Source: Methylopila capsulata (lineage in GTDB: Bacteria > Pseudomonadota > Alphaproteobacteria > Rhizobiales > Methylopilaceae). From it: a stretch of DNA of 64,000 bases. Both the position numbers and the translations under genes were made by a program. Location: positions 372,001-436,000 of the forward strand of contig NZ_JAFBCY010000003.1 in NCBI RefSeq assembly GCF_016907975.1, read 5' to 3'. Below, in pieces: positions 7,919 to 16,914 of this stretch. Below the pieces are notes generated by a model. That model was given only the letters and a program-made list of their open reading frames with translations. It was not told the origin of the DNA and did no database searches. The number at the start of each line of letters is the position of its first letter. The first letter of the stretch is position 1.

Positions 7919-8590
7919 ATGACGGGTCATAAAGTTGCGCTTATCGCGGACGGACACGAAATTTTCAGGGCCGGACTGGCTGCGATGCTGCGGTCCCGTC
8001 TAGGATTTTCGCACGTTATCGAAGCGGGAAATCTTGACAAAGCTATCGAGCACCTGGGGATTGAAAAAGACATCACGTTCGCGTCGTTCGACCTGAACAT
8101 GGCAGGCGTCGAAAGCGTCGTCAGCCTGCAGGCTGTCCGGGATGCGTTCCCGGAGCTTCGCTTTGCGATCATCGCGGGGTCGACGCGGCAAGAGGACATC
8201 CTGATGGCGCTGAAGATTGGCGCTCACGGTTATGTGCCCAAGACCCTGACGATCGAGGGCATCGTCAACGCTCTTCGCCTTGTTCTGGACGGCCAGATCT
8301 TCGTTCCGCCGTGTATTTCCGATCCGCCGCGCGTCGAGATTTCCGCGACGCAGAGCGAGTTGTCCCTGATCACGCCGGCTGACGGCCTGAAGCTGACCCG
8401 CCGGCAACGCGACGTGCTGGCCTGTATCGCGCAGGGCAAGTCCAACAAGGAAATCGCGCGTATTCTAGATCTCGCCGATGGCACCGTGAAAGTTCACGTC
8501 AACGCGCTGTTTCGCGCGCTCGGCGTCCATAACCGCGTGTCGGCGGCGTCCGCCCTGATGCAGATGGGCGCAAATAATCGATACAAGTAG
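7919..8590 (+). CDS. LuxR-type (NarL/FixJ) two-component response regulator
   Basis: A 223-residue protein with an N-terminal receiver domain (Asp11 in the acidic pocket, phospho-acceptor candidate Asp58 in FASFDLNMAG, conserved Lys108 in YVPKTL) and a C-terminal LuxR helix-turn-helix (LTRRQRDVLACIAQGKSNKE, with GTVKVHVNALFRALGV). The second acidic residue of the usual DD pair is replaced (D-G-H), so phosphorylation chemistry may be altered. No histidine kinase is encoded nearby. It precedes the peroxidase/type I secretion locus in the same orientation and is an attractive, unproven regulator of it. Confidence 0.88.
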   Translation: MTGHKVALIADGHEIFRAGLAAMLRSRLGFSHVIEAGNLDKAIEHLGIEKDITFASFDLNMAGVESVVSLQAVRDAFPELRFAIIAGSTRQEDILMALKIGAHGYVPKTLTIEGIVNALRLVLDGQIFVPPCISDPPRVEISATQSELSLITPADGLKLTRRQRDVLACIAQGKSNKEIARILDLADGTVKVHVNALFRALGVHNRVSAASALMQMGANNRYK

Positions 8591-8880
8591 TTTCACGTAA
8601 GTAAATTACCATATCCCTCATCTTATTCGCCTCATTCTCATCTAAATAGTAAATAAAACTATCTATGTCGACAGCCGGAAATCTAGTGACTCTGCCGCAA
8701 TAGCCCTCCGTCTGAAGTTGTGGCCAGATCGTTCCGGACTTGGAGGAAGGCGCAGCGTCGCCGTCGCCACCAAGCGCAAAAATTAACAATCAGCAGTTCG
8801 GCGACGAAGGCGGCGCGGGCGATGCGCGTCCGTCCCGCGCGCAAACTCGACCTGCGCAATACATTGAGGGGGCCAATGAC
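8591..8880. promoter_or_regulatory. Leader/promoter region of the peroxidase gene
   Basis: About 290 bases between the response regulator and the peroxidase. The first half is AT-rich (8590-8665) and suits a promoter. The peroxidase frame is open further upstream, to a TTG at 8740, but an AGGGGG ribosome-binding site at about 8865-8872 points to the ATG at 8881. A protein start at 8740 is unlikely because that segment is low-complexity and carries no secretion signal. Confidence 0.4.
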
Positions 8881-11800
8881 ATGCCTAGCAATTTTACGGT
8901 CAACACCGAAGATCTCGCCTATATTCTTCAGCAGATCATCATCTCGGAACGCGAAACCGCGGGCGAGACGCTCCAGGACATCATCGGACCCGACGCCTCG
9001 TTGCTTCCCTATGGCCTCCGCAAGGTCGACGGATCGGACAACAACCTGCTTCCAGGCGGCGAGCAGTTGGGCGCCGCCGACACGGTGCTGCCGCGTCTTT
9101 TGGACCCGGTGTTCGGCGACGACGGCGACGGCGACTCCATTGCCTTTGGCCCTCCGGGCCAGCCCGGCCCTCCCCCGCTGACGAACACGGACTACGGCTC
9201 GACGGGCAGCGTCGTCGATGCGGACCCGCGCACGATCAGCAACCTGATCGTGGACCAGTCGAACGCCAATCCCGCCGCCGTCGCGGCGTGGCACGCCAAC
9301 CCGATCGCGGTCGCGAACTGGGAGGAGGCCCACCCCGGCGAGACGCTGTCGCCGACCTACATCCCGACCAACGAAGAGCTTTCGATCATCCAGAATCAGT
9401 CGCCGGACGTTGGCCTCTCACCGTCGTTCAACGGCTGGATGACCTTTTTCGGCCAGTTCTTCGATCACGGCCTCGACCTGATCACCAAGGGCGGCAACGG
9501 CACGGTCTACATCCCGCTGATGCCGGACGATCCGCTCTATGTGGAGGGCGGCCCTAACTTCATGCCGCTGACCCGCAGCACCCAGGTCGTCGCGCCTGGC
9601 GCCGACGGCGTGCTCGGCACGGCCGACGACCTCACGCACGAGACCATCAACACCACCACCTCGTGGATCGATCAGAACCAGACCTACACGTCGCACGCCT
9701 CCCACCAGGTGTTCCTGCGCGAATACGCGTTCTCGGTCGACACCACGGGCGACGGCGTGCCGGATTCGAACGCCGTCTCCACCGGCAACCTTCTGAACGG
9801 CGCGCATGGCGGCCCCGCGAACTGGGGCGAGACCAAAGCTCAGGCCTTGGAGATGCTTGGCATCCGACTGACGGACGCCGACGTTCTCGACGTGCCTCTG
9901 CTCGCCACGGACGAATACGGCAAGTTCATTCCCGGGCCGAACGGCTACGCCCTGATCGCGACCCCGGACGGCTTCGTCGAGGGGACCGCCGAGGGCACGC
10001 TCATACCCGCCAATGCGTTTCGCACCGGCCACGCGTTCCTGAACGACATCGCCCACACCGCGGCGCCCGTCATCGTCGGCGGCGCGCTGCAACCCGACGC
10101 CGACGTCGAGGCGGGAAACCCGGTGCCGGTCGATCCGCAGGGGCAGAACACGCAGTACGACAACGAACTACTGGACCAGCACTTCATCACCGGCGACGGG
10201 CGCGGCAACGAGAACATCGGCCTCACCGCCGTCCACACGATCTTCCATTCCGAGCACAACCGTCTGGTCGAGGCCAACAAGGCCACCATCCTGGAATCCG
10301 GCGATCTGACCTTCATCAACCAGTGGCTGAAAGACGACATCACCCAGATCCCGACCGACACGAGCACCCTGGTGTGGGACGGCGAGCGGTTGTTCCAGGC
10401 CGCACGCTTTGTTACCGAGATGGAGTACCAACATCTCGTCTTCGAAGAGTTTGCTCGCAAAGTGCAGCCGAACGTCGATCCGTTCGTTTTTACCAACACG
10501 GCTGATATAGACCCTTCGATTACGGCTGAATTCGCCCATGTCGTCTACCGATTTGGGCACTCTATGCTGACAGATACAGTATCTCGCATGGACGACGACA
10601 TGAATTCGACAGACATCAGTCTGTTCGACGCCTTCCTCAATCCGCAGGCGTTCGTCGATAGCGGCGTCACCGCGGACGAAGCGGCAGGCGCCATCGTCCG
10701 CGGCATGGTTCGGCAAGCGGGCAACGAGATCGACGAGTTTGTCGTCGAGGCGCTGCGCAACCAACTCGTCGGCTTGCCGCTGGACCTCGCAGCTCTGAAC
10801 ATCGCCCGCGGCCGGGAAACCGGCGTGCCGGCGTTCAACGTGGCGCGAGCGCAGTTCTTCGCCGAAACAGGCGACGCCCAGGTCAAACCTTACGAAAGCT
10901 GGTTCGACTTTACGCAAAATCTTAAGAACCCGCTCTCGATCGTAAATTTCATCGCCGCGTATGGCACCCATGAATCGATCGCGGCCGAGACGACGATCGA
11001 AGGCAAGCGGGCGGCCGCGACCGCGCTCGTGCTCGGGACAACGGAAGTCGTCGGCGGCGATACCTTCGCTCCACCGGCGGACCGGCTCGAATTTCTGTCG
11101 CACACCGGGGCGTGGGCTTCGACCGAGACCGGCCTGAACTTGGTCGACTTCTGGATCGGCGGCCTGGCGGAGCAGAAGATGGAGTTCGGCGGCATGCTGG
11201 GCTCCACCTTCAACTTTGTCTTCGAAAATCAGATGGAGAATTTGCAGAACGGCGACCGCTTCTACTATCTCAGCCGCCTGCAGGGAACGAACCTGCTCAA
11301 CCAGCTCGAGCCGAACACGTTCGCCGAACTGGTCATGCGAAACACCGATCTCGGCCAGCCCGGCCAGGCCCATCTGCCCGGCACGCTGTTCGACACGCCG
11401 GACCTGATCCTGGAGCTCAATCAGGCTGTCCAGATCGGCGCCGATCCGACCTATGACAATCCGATCACGCAGGCTCTGACCCCCAAGGTGGTTCGGCATG
11501 CGCCGGGCGCCGACGTCGATGGCGACGGCCACGCGGACGGCGGCTATCTCAAGTACTTCGGACCGGAGCATGTGGTCCTCGGCGGCACCGAGGGCAACGA
11601 TACGTTGATCGGCGACAAGGGCATCGACGCGCTCTGGGGCGACGGCGGCAACGACTACCTGAACGCCGGCATGGAGTCAGACCAGGTCTTCGGCGGCGAC
11701 GGCGACGACATCATCATCGACCCGTTCGGAGACGACTTCCTCCGCGGCGAGGACGGCAACGACGTCATCAGCGGCGGTCACGGCTTCGATTTGCTGTTCG

Positions 11801-14800
11801 GCGGTCGCGGGAATGACTTCATCGTCGCCGGCGACGACGTCACCGAAGTGTTCGCCGGCGAGGGCAATGACTTCGTGCTTGGCGGCGGCGACTCCGACGC
11901 GCTGCTCGGCAACGAGGGCGACGACTGGATCGAGGGCGGCGAAGGCTTCGATGCGCTTTCTGGCGAGAATTCGCAGCTGTTCTTCAACAGCCCCATCATC
12001 GGCCACGACATCCTGAACGGCCAAGGCAACGATACCGACTATGACGGCGAGTCCGGCGACGACATCATGTTTCAGGGCGCGGGGATCCAGCGCAACAACG
12101 GCATGTTGGGGTTCGACTGGGCGATCCACAAGGGCGACCCCAACGCGGCGCACTCCGACCTTGGTATCCCGATCTTCGTCACCCAGCCCGCGCTGATCCT
12201 CCGCGATCGCTTTGACTCCGTGGAGGGCCTGTCCGGCTGGAAATTCGACGACGTCCTGACCGGTACGAATGCCCCGATAGGCGGCGCAGGCGACGGCGGC
12301 GGCGGGATCATCGACGCTCCGCTAACCGACAGCATGCTGCTGCAGCAGGGCGTCGATCGCATCGCCGGACTTCAAACCTACTTCGGGCCGCGCCTGGTGG
12401 ATCCGAACGGCGTGGTGTTCAACCCGCAGGCCGGCGGAGACATTCTGCTCGGCGGCGACGGCAGCGATCTCATCACGGGCCAAGCCGGCGACGACATCAT
12501 CGACGGCGACCGGTGGCTGAACGTTCGCGTCAGCGTCCGCAATTTCACCGACCACAGCCAGGAGCTGTTCTCGGTCGACAGCCTGAGCGAGATCCAAGCG
12601 CGGCTCCTGAGCGGACAAATCAATCCGGGTCAGCTGGAGATGGTTCGCGAACTGATCATGGCGGACGGGTCGGACGACGTCGATACGGCGGTGTTCAGCG
12701 GAGTCGCGTCGAACTACACGTTCGGCGGCGTCGGCCCGAACGGCGGCTTGCGCGTGACCGACGACACGGGCGTCGAAGGCACCGACACTCTTTGGGGCAT
12801 CGAACGCCTGCAGTTCGCCGACCAGACGATCACGATCAGCGGCGACAACTTCGCGGCGTTCGGAACGGTCACGATCAGCAACGCGGCGCCGTCCGAGCAT
12901 GAGCTCCTGACCGCCACCGCGGACGTCTTCGACGTCGACGGCATCGCGCCGGGAACGCTGAGCTTCATCTGGCAGACCCAGGTGACACAAGGCGGAGAGA
13001 CCACCTGGGTGGACATCCCCGGGGCGGTCGGCGCCACGTTTACTCCCACCGCCGACCAGATCGGCCTCCCGCTGCGCGCGGTGGCCACCTTCCTAGATCT
13101 CCTCGGGGTGACGGAAAGGGTGACGTCGGACGCGACCGCCGCCGTCATCAACGTCAACGATCCGACGACGGACATCGTGCTGGCGACGGCGGCGCTCGCG
13201 ATCAACGAGAACAGCGCCGACGGGCTGGTGGTCGGTTCGGTTCTCGCGATCGACGCCGACGGCCCGGCGGGCCTGGTCTACTCGCTTTCCGACGACGCCG
13301 GCGGGCGGTTTGCGATCAATGACAGCGGCCAGATCACCGCCGCTCATCGCACGCTCCTCGACTTCGAACAGAACGCGACCCACGCGATCACCGTGCGGGT
13401 CACCGACGGCGGCGCCACGTTCGACAAGAGCTTCACCGTCGCCGTCGGCGACGTCGCCCCCGAGATCGTCTCGGGCGACGCGGACGACAACGTGATCCTG
13501 GCCGGCCTCGGAAACGACCGGCTGGACGGACTCGGCGGGGCGGACACCCTGGCCGCAGGCGTCGGCGCCGACAATTACTGGGTGGACGATCTTGGCGACG
13601 TGGTCACGGAAGTCGCAGGCGAAGGAGCCGACATCGTCTTCGCCAGCTCGAGCTGGACGCTCGGCGCCGGCTCATCGGTCGAAACGCTGCGTGCGAGCTA
13701 CGGCGCGAGCCCGATCGGGATCACGCTGACCGGCAACGAACTGGCGAACAACATGAGGGGCGGCGGCGCGGCCGACGGCCTCGTCGGCGGCGGCGGCGAT
13801 GACAGGCTCGATGGTCTGGCCGGCGCGGACGTCGCGGACGGCGGTCTCGGCTCCGACGTCATCTTCGTTGACGACGCCGGCGACGTCGTGGACGAGTTGA
13901 TCGGTGAGGGAACCGACACGGTCTACGCCAGCACAAGCTGGACTCTGGGCGCCGGATCTTCGGTCGAGACCGTGCGCGCGAACTACGGCGCCAGCGCCCT
14001 TGGGATCACGCTAGGCGGCAACGAACTGGCGAACAGCTTGCTCGGCGGCGGCGCGAACGACACTCTGGTCGGCGGCGGCGGCAATGATCGGCTTGACGGT
14101 CTGGCCGGCGCGGACGTCGCGGACGGCGGTCTTGGGAACGACAACTACCTCGTCAATGACGTCGGCGACGTGGTGAATGAGGGCGTCGGCGAGGGAGCCG
14201 ACACGGTCTACGCCAGCCAAAGCTGGACTCTCGGCGCCGGATCCTCGGTCGAGACGCTGCGGACGAATTATGGCGCGAGCACAACCGGCATCACGCTCAC
14301 CGGCAACGAAGTTGCGAACAGCCTGATCGGCGGCGGCGCGGTCGACACCTTTGTCGGGGGCGGCGGGAACGACAGCCTGGACGGCAAGGCGGGCGCCGAT
14401 GTGGCGTCCGGCGGAACCGGCGATGACATTTACTATGTCGACAACGCTGGCGACGTCGTGAACGAGGCCGGCGGCGAAGGCTCCGACATCCTCTATGCCA
14501 GCAGGAGCTGGGTCCTCGGCGTCGGGTCTTCGGTGGAGACGCTACGATCGAACTACGGTCAGAGCGCAACCGGCATTACGCTTACCGGCAATGAACTGGC
14601 GAACAACATGAGGGGCGGCGGCGCGGCCGACACGTTGGTCGGCGACGGCGGCAATGACCGCCTGACCGGTGGTTCCGCAGCGGATCTGCTTATCGGCGGA
14701 TCGGGGAACGACACCCTGTTCGGTGGCGTCGGCGACGACACGCTGGTCTTCCAAAGCAGCGGGTTCGGCGCCGACCGCGTGGCGGATTTCGACAGCGGCG

Positions 14801-14982
14801 CCGCCGGCGCGCAAGACCTTCTCGACATCTCGGGACTCGGGATCACCGCCGTGAACTTCGCCGCCCAGGTGCACATTTCGCAGTCGGGCGCGAGCACGCT
14901 GGTCGAGATCGGCGGCGACAGCATTGTCCTTGTCGGGATCAATGTTGCGACGATCGATCAAACGGACTTCGCGCTGGCTTAA
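8881..14982 (+). CDS. Secreted animal-type heme peroxidase with RTX and 95-residue repeats (MopA-like, putative Mn-oxidising)
   Basis: A 2033-residue modular protein. The N-terminal half is an animal heme peroxidase: distal region GQFFDHG (His196), HTIFHSEHNRLVE, proximal region VVYRFGHSML (His560) and NIARGRETGVPAFN. From about residue 900 come hemolysin-type calcium-binding nonapeptides (GGDGDDII, GGRGNDFI), then a cadherin-like module (about 1437-1527) and four 95-residue repeats (1545-1924), each with GEGxDxVxAS and SWTLGAGSSVET motifs. The C-terminus (VATIDQTDFALA) resembles type I secretion signals, and the ABC exporter and adaptor follow. Proteins of this architecture (MopA of Aurantimonas and Erythrobacter) are known Mn(II) oxidases; the substrate here is inferred. 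Start chosen from the AGGGGG site before 8881. Confidence 0.9.
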   Translation: MPSNFTVNTEDLAYILQQIIISERETAGETLQDIIGPDASLLPYGLRKVDGSDNNLLPGGEQLGAADTVLPRLLDPVFGDDGDGDSIAFGPPGQPGPPPLTNTDYGSTGSVVDADPRTISNLIVDQSNANPAAVAAWHANPIAVANWEEAHPGETLSPTYIPTNEELSIIQNQSPDVGLSPSFNGWMTFFGQFFDHGLDLITKGGNGTVYIPLMPDDPLYVEGGPNFMPLTRSTQVVAPGADGVLGTADDLTHETINTTTSWIDQNQTYTSHASHQVFLREYAFSVDTTGDGVPDSNAVSTGNLLNGAHGGPANWGETKAQALEMLGIRLTDADVLDVPLLATDEYGKFIPGPNGYALIATPDGFVEGTAEGTLIPANAFRTGHAFLNDIAHTAAPVIVGGALQPDADVEAGNPVPVDPQGQNTQYDNELLDQHFITGDGRGNENIGLTAVHTIFHSEHNRLVEANKATILESGDLTFINQWLKDDITQIPTDTSTLVWDGERLFQAARFVTEMEYQHLVFEEFARKVQPNVDPFVFTNTADIDPSITAEFAHVVYRFGHSMLTDTVSRMDDDMNSTDISLFDAFLNPQAFVDSGVTADEAAGAIVRGMVRQAGNEIDEFVVEALRNQLVGLPLDLAALNIARGRETGVPAFNVARAQFFAETGDAQVKPYESWFDFTQNLKNPLSIVNFIAAYGTHESIAAETTIEGKRAAATALVLGTTEVVGGDTFAPPADRLEFLSHTGAWASTETGLNLVDFWIGGLAEQKMEFGGMLGSTFNFVFENQMENLQNGDRFYYLSRLQGTNLLNQLEPNTFAELVMRNTDLGQPGQAHLPGTLFDTPDLILELNQAVQIGADPTYDNPITQALTPKVVRHAPGADVDGDGHADGGYLKYFGPEHVVLGGTEGNDTLIGDKGIDALWGDGGNDYLNAGMESDQVFGGDGDDIIIDPFGDDFLRGEDGNDVISGGHGFDLLFGGRGNDFIVAGDDVTEVFAGEGNDFVLGGGDSDALLGNEGDDWIEGGEGFDALSGENSQLFFNSPIIGHDILNGQGNDTDYDGESGDDIMFQGAGIQRNNGMLGFDWAIHKGDPNAAHSDLGIPIFVTQPALILRDRFDSVEGLSGWKFDDVLTGTNAPIGGAGDGGGGIIDAPLTDSMLLQQGVDRIAGLQTYFGPRLVDPNGVVFNPQAGGDILLGGDGSDLITGQAGDDIIDGDRWLNVRVSVRNFTDHSQELFSVDSLSEIQARLLSGQINPGQLEMVRELIMADGSDDVDTAVFSGVASNYTFGGVGPNGGLRVTDDTGVEGTDTLWGIERLQFADQTITISGDNFAAFGTVTISNAAPSEHELLTATADVFDVDGIAPGTLSFIWQTQVTQGGETTWVDIPGAVGATFTPTADQIGLPLRAVATFLDLLGVTERVTSDATAAVINVNDPTTDIVLATAALAINENSADGLVVGSVLAIDADGPAGLVYSLSDDAGGRFAINDSGQITAAHRTLLDFEQNATHAITVRVTDGGATFDKSFTVAVGDVAPEIVSGDADDNVILAGLGNDRLDGLGGADTLAAGVGADNYWVDDLGDVVTEVAGEGADIVFASSSWTLGAGSSVETLRASYGASPIGITLTGNELANNMRGGGAADGLVGGGGDDRLDGLAGADVADGGLGSDVIFVDDAGDVVDELIGEGTDTVYASTSWTLGAGSSVETVRANYGASALGITLGGNELANSLLGGGANDTLVGGGGNDRLDGLAGADVADGGLGNDNYLVNDVGDVVNEGVGEGADTVYASQSWTLGAGSSVETLRTNYGASTTGITLTGNEVANSLIGGGAVDTFVGGGGNDSLDGKAGADVASGGTGDDIYYVDNAGDVVNEAGGEGSDILYASRSWVLGVGSSVETLRSNYGQSATGITLTGNELANNMRGGGAADTLVGDGGNDRLTGGSAADLLIGGSGNDTLFGGVGDDTLVFQSSGFGADRVADFDSGAAGAQDLLDISGLGITAVNFAAQVHISQSGASTLVEIGGDSIVLVGINVATIDQTDFALA
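13513..14652 (+). repeat. Four tandem 285-bp (95-residue) coding repeats
   Basis: Inside the peroxidase gene, the block beginning N/D-D-x-L-D-G recurs at 13513, 13798, 14083, 14368 and (start only) 14653, exactly 285 bases apart each time. Each unit carries a Ca-binding-like GADVADGG segment, a V-x-D-x-G-D-V-V strand, GEGxDxVxAS, WTLGAGSSVETLR and GITLTGNELAN. Identity between units is high at DNA level, so the block is a likely site of recombination and copy-number change. Confidence 0.85.
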
Positions 14983-15002
14983 CGCCCCCAAGAAGCGCGA
15001 AG

Positions 15003-15040
15003 GGGGAGGCCGAACGTCCCGGGGACGCTCCGGCCTCCCC
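15003..15040. terminator. Long hairpin between the peroxidase and its exporter genes
   Basis: GGGGAGGCCG (15003-15012) pairs with CGGCCTCCCC (15031-15040), and an inner CGTCC/GGACG stem lies between. This strong structure sits 20 bases after the peroxidase stop and 130 bases before the exporter start. No T-tract follows; it may attenuate transcription so that exporter is made in lower amount than substrate, or stabilise the peroxidase mRNA 3' end. Confidence 0.5.
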
Positions 15041-15170
15041 ACCTCGGGGAGAACTCGAGGATCGCTCAGGACCGACCATCTTCCCGGCAACCACTTCCAG
15101 AACGGCATCCGACAGGTCATCGCGCAAGCCGCCGCTCGGATCCGATGGGCAAACGTGACAGGGCGATCTC

Positions 15171-16910
15171 GTGAACAGGCCTGGCGCAAAACCTCTGAGC
15201 CTTTTGACGATCGGCGGAGGAGCCTTCCTCGCGGTCGCGGCGGCCAGCGGGGTGATCAACATCCTCACTCTATCCGGCGCGATCTTCATGATGGAGGTCT
15301 ACGATCGCGTTCTGCCGAGCCACAGTCTGCCGACGCTGCTCGGTCTGACGGGCATCGTGCTCTTGCTCTACGTCTTCCTCGGATTTTTCGATCTGGTGCG
15401 CGCTCGTATCCTGGTGCGGGTCGGCCTCCGGGTCGACGAGCAGCTCGGGCAGCGCGTGTTCCGGACCACTCTGCGCACCGCTCTGCGCTCCCACAGCGAC
15501 GGCGACGGCCAGCAACTGCAGCGCGACCTTGACCAAGTCCGGGCGTTCCTGTCGGGGAGCGGCCCGACGGCGCTGTTCGATCTGCCGTGGATGCCGATCT
15601 ACCTCGCCGTTTGCTTCATGTTCCATCCCTGGTTGGGGCTGACGACCCTCGGCGGCGCGCTGCTGCTTGTCTGCCTCACCTTCCTTACCGAGAAGCTGAC
15701 CCAGAGCGCGTCGAGGATGGCTCTCGCCGCCGGGATGACGCGCGGCGGGGTGGCGGATGCGGGGCGCCGTAACGCCGAAGTGGTGCAGGCGCTCGGCATG
15801 AGCGGGAGGCTCGGGCAAATCTGGGGCGATGCGAACACCCGTTTCATGACGCAGCAACGCCGCACGTCCGACGTGTCCGGCGGCTTCGGCGCGGTCTCAA
15901 AAGTGTTCCGCATGGCGCTGCAGTCCGCCGTCCTGGGTGTTGGCGCCTATCTCGTGATCGACGGCCAAGCGACCGGCGGCATCATGATCGCGAGCTCCAT
16001 TCTGACCTCGCGGGCGCTGGCGCCCGTCGATCTCGCAATCGGCAACTGGAAGGGGTTCGTCGCCGCACGGCAGGGCTGGCGGCGTCTCAAGGAGGCGCTC
16101 GGTGGACAAGCCGGCGACGAGGACCCGCGGATGAAGCTTCCCGCACCCCGGCAGCGACTGAGCGTCGAGGCCGCGGGCTCGGCGCCGCCGAACACGCCGG
16201 CGCTGCTGGTGGACGAGATCTCGTTCTTCCTGGACGCCGGCAGCGGCGTCGGCGTGATCGGACCGAGCGGTTCCGGAAAGTCGTCGCTCGCCCGCATGCT
16301 TGTCGGGGTCTGGCCGGCGCGCCGCGGCAAGGTGCGGCTCGACGGGGCTTCGCTCGACCAGTGGGATCCCGAGGACCTTGGCGGCCACATCGGTTATCTG
16401 CCGCAGGATGTCGAGCTGTTCGCCGGCACGATCGAGCAGAACATCGCGCGGTTCCATGCGTCCCCCGAGTCGGGAACGGTGATCTCGGCGGCCCAGGCGG
16501 CCGGCGTCCACGACATGATCCTGCGGCTCCCGGATGGTTACAAATGCCAGATCGGAGCCGGCGGCGCGGCGCTCTCCGCAGGCCAACGGCAGCGCGTCGC
16601 GCTCGCCAGAGCTCTGTACGGCGCGCCGTTCCTCGTCGTTCTCGACGAGCCCAATTCGAACCTCGACCGCGAGGGCGAACTGGCGCTGACCCAGGCGATC
16701 CTTGGAGTCCGCGCGCGCGGCGGAATCGTCGTCGTAATCGCTCACCGTTCGAGCGCGCTGGCGGGCGTCGATCTCGTGCTCGCGATGAAGGACGGCCGAC
16801 TTCAGTCTTTCGGACCGAAAGACGAGGTGCTGTCCAAGGTGCTCCAGCCCGCGGCCATGCCGCGTGTCTCGGCCGGGCCGGCGCTCACCATCGTTCCCGT
16901 CGGAGGCTGA
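15171..16910 (+). CDS. Type I secretion ABC transporter, permease/ATPase (PrtD-like)
   Basis: A 579-residue half-transporter starting at GTG. Roughly residues 1-300 are the transmembrane domain (TM helices around 10-45, 55-80, 140-185 and 240-280) and 330-560 the nucleotide-binding domain, with Walker A GPSGSGKSS, Q-loop region YLPQDVELFAG, signature LSAGQRQRVALARAL, Walker B FLVVLDEPNSNLD and a switch histidine in VIAHRSSAL. There is no N-terminal C39-like domain, consistent with the PrtD/AprD group that exports RTX proteins with uncleaved C-terminal signals. The adaptor gene follows five bases downstream. The outer-membrane TolC partner is not in the window. Confidence 0.93.
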   Translation: MNRPGAKPLSLLTIGGGAFLAVAAASGVINILTLSGAIFMMEVYDRVLPSHSLPTLLGLTGIVLLLYVFLGFFDLVRARILVRVGLRVDEQLGQRVFRTTLRTALRSHSDGDGQQLQRDLDQVRAFLSGSGPTALFDLPWMPIYLAVCFMFHPWLGLTTLGGALLLVCLTFLTEKLTQSASRMALAAGMTRGGVADAGRRNAEVVQALGMSGRLGQIWGDANTRFMTQQRRTSDVSGGFGAVSKVFRMALQSAVLGVGAYLVIDGQATGGIMIASSILTSRALAPVDLAIGNWKGFVAARQGWRRLKEALGGQAGDEDPRMKLPAPRQRLSVEAAGSAPPNTPALLVDEISFFLDAGSGVGVIGPSGSGKSSLARMLVGVWPARRGKVRLDGASLDQWDPEDLGGHIGYLPQDVELFAGTIEQNIARFHASPESGTVISAAQAAGVHDMILRLPDGYKCQIGAGGAALSAGQRQRVALARALYGAPFLVVLDEPNSNLDREGELALTQAILGVRARGGIVVVIAHRSSALAGVDLVLAMKDGRLQSFGPKDEVLSKVLQPAAMPRVSAGPALTIVPVGG

Positions 16911-16914
16911 CGTC

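Noticed and set aside
10168-11571. Long antisense frame opposite the heme peroxidase
   Set aside because: Shadow of the peroxidase gene; translated text is low-complexity and unrelated to any family.
13513-14652. Regular repeats suggesting a CRISPR or satellite array
   Set aside because: The 285-base units are in frame, encode conserved 95-residue protein modules and have no spacer/repeat alternation.
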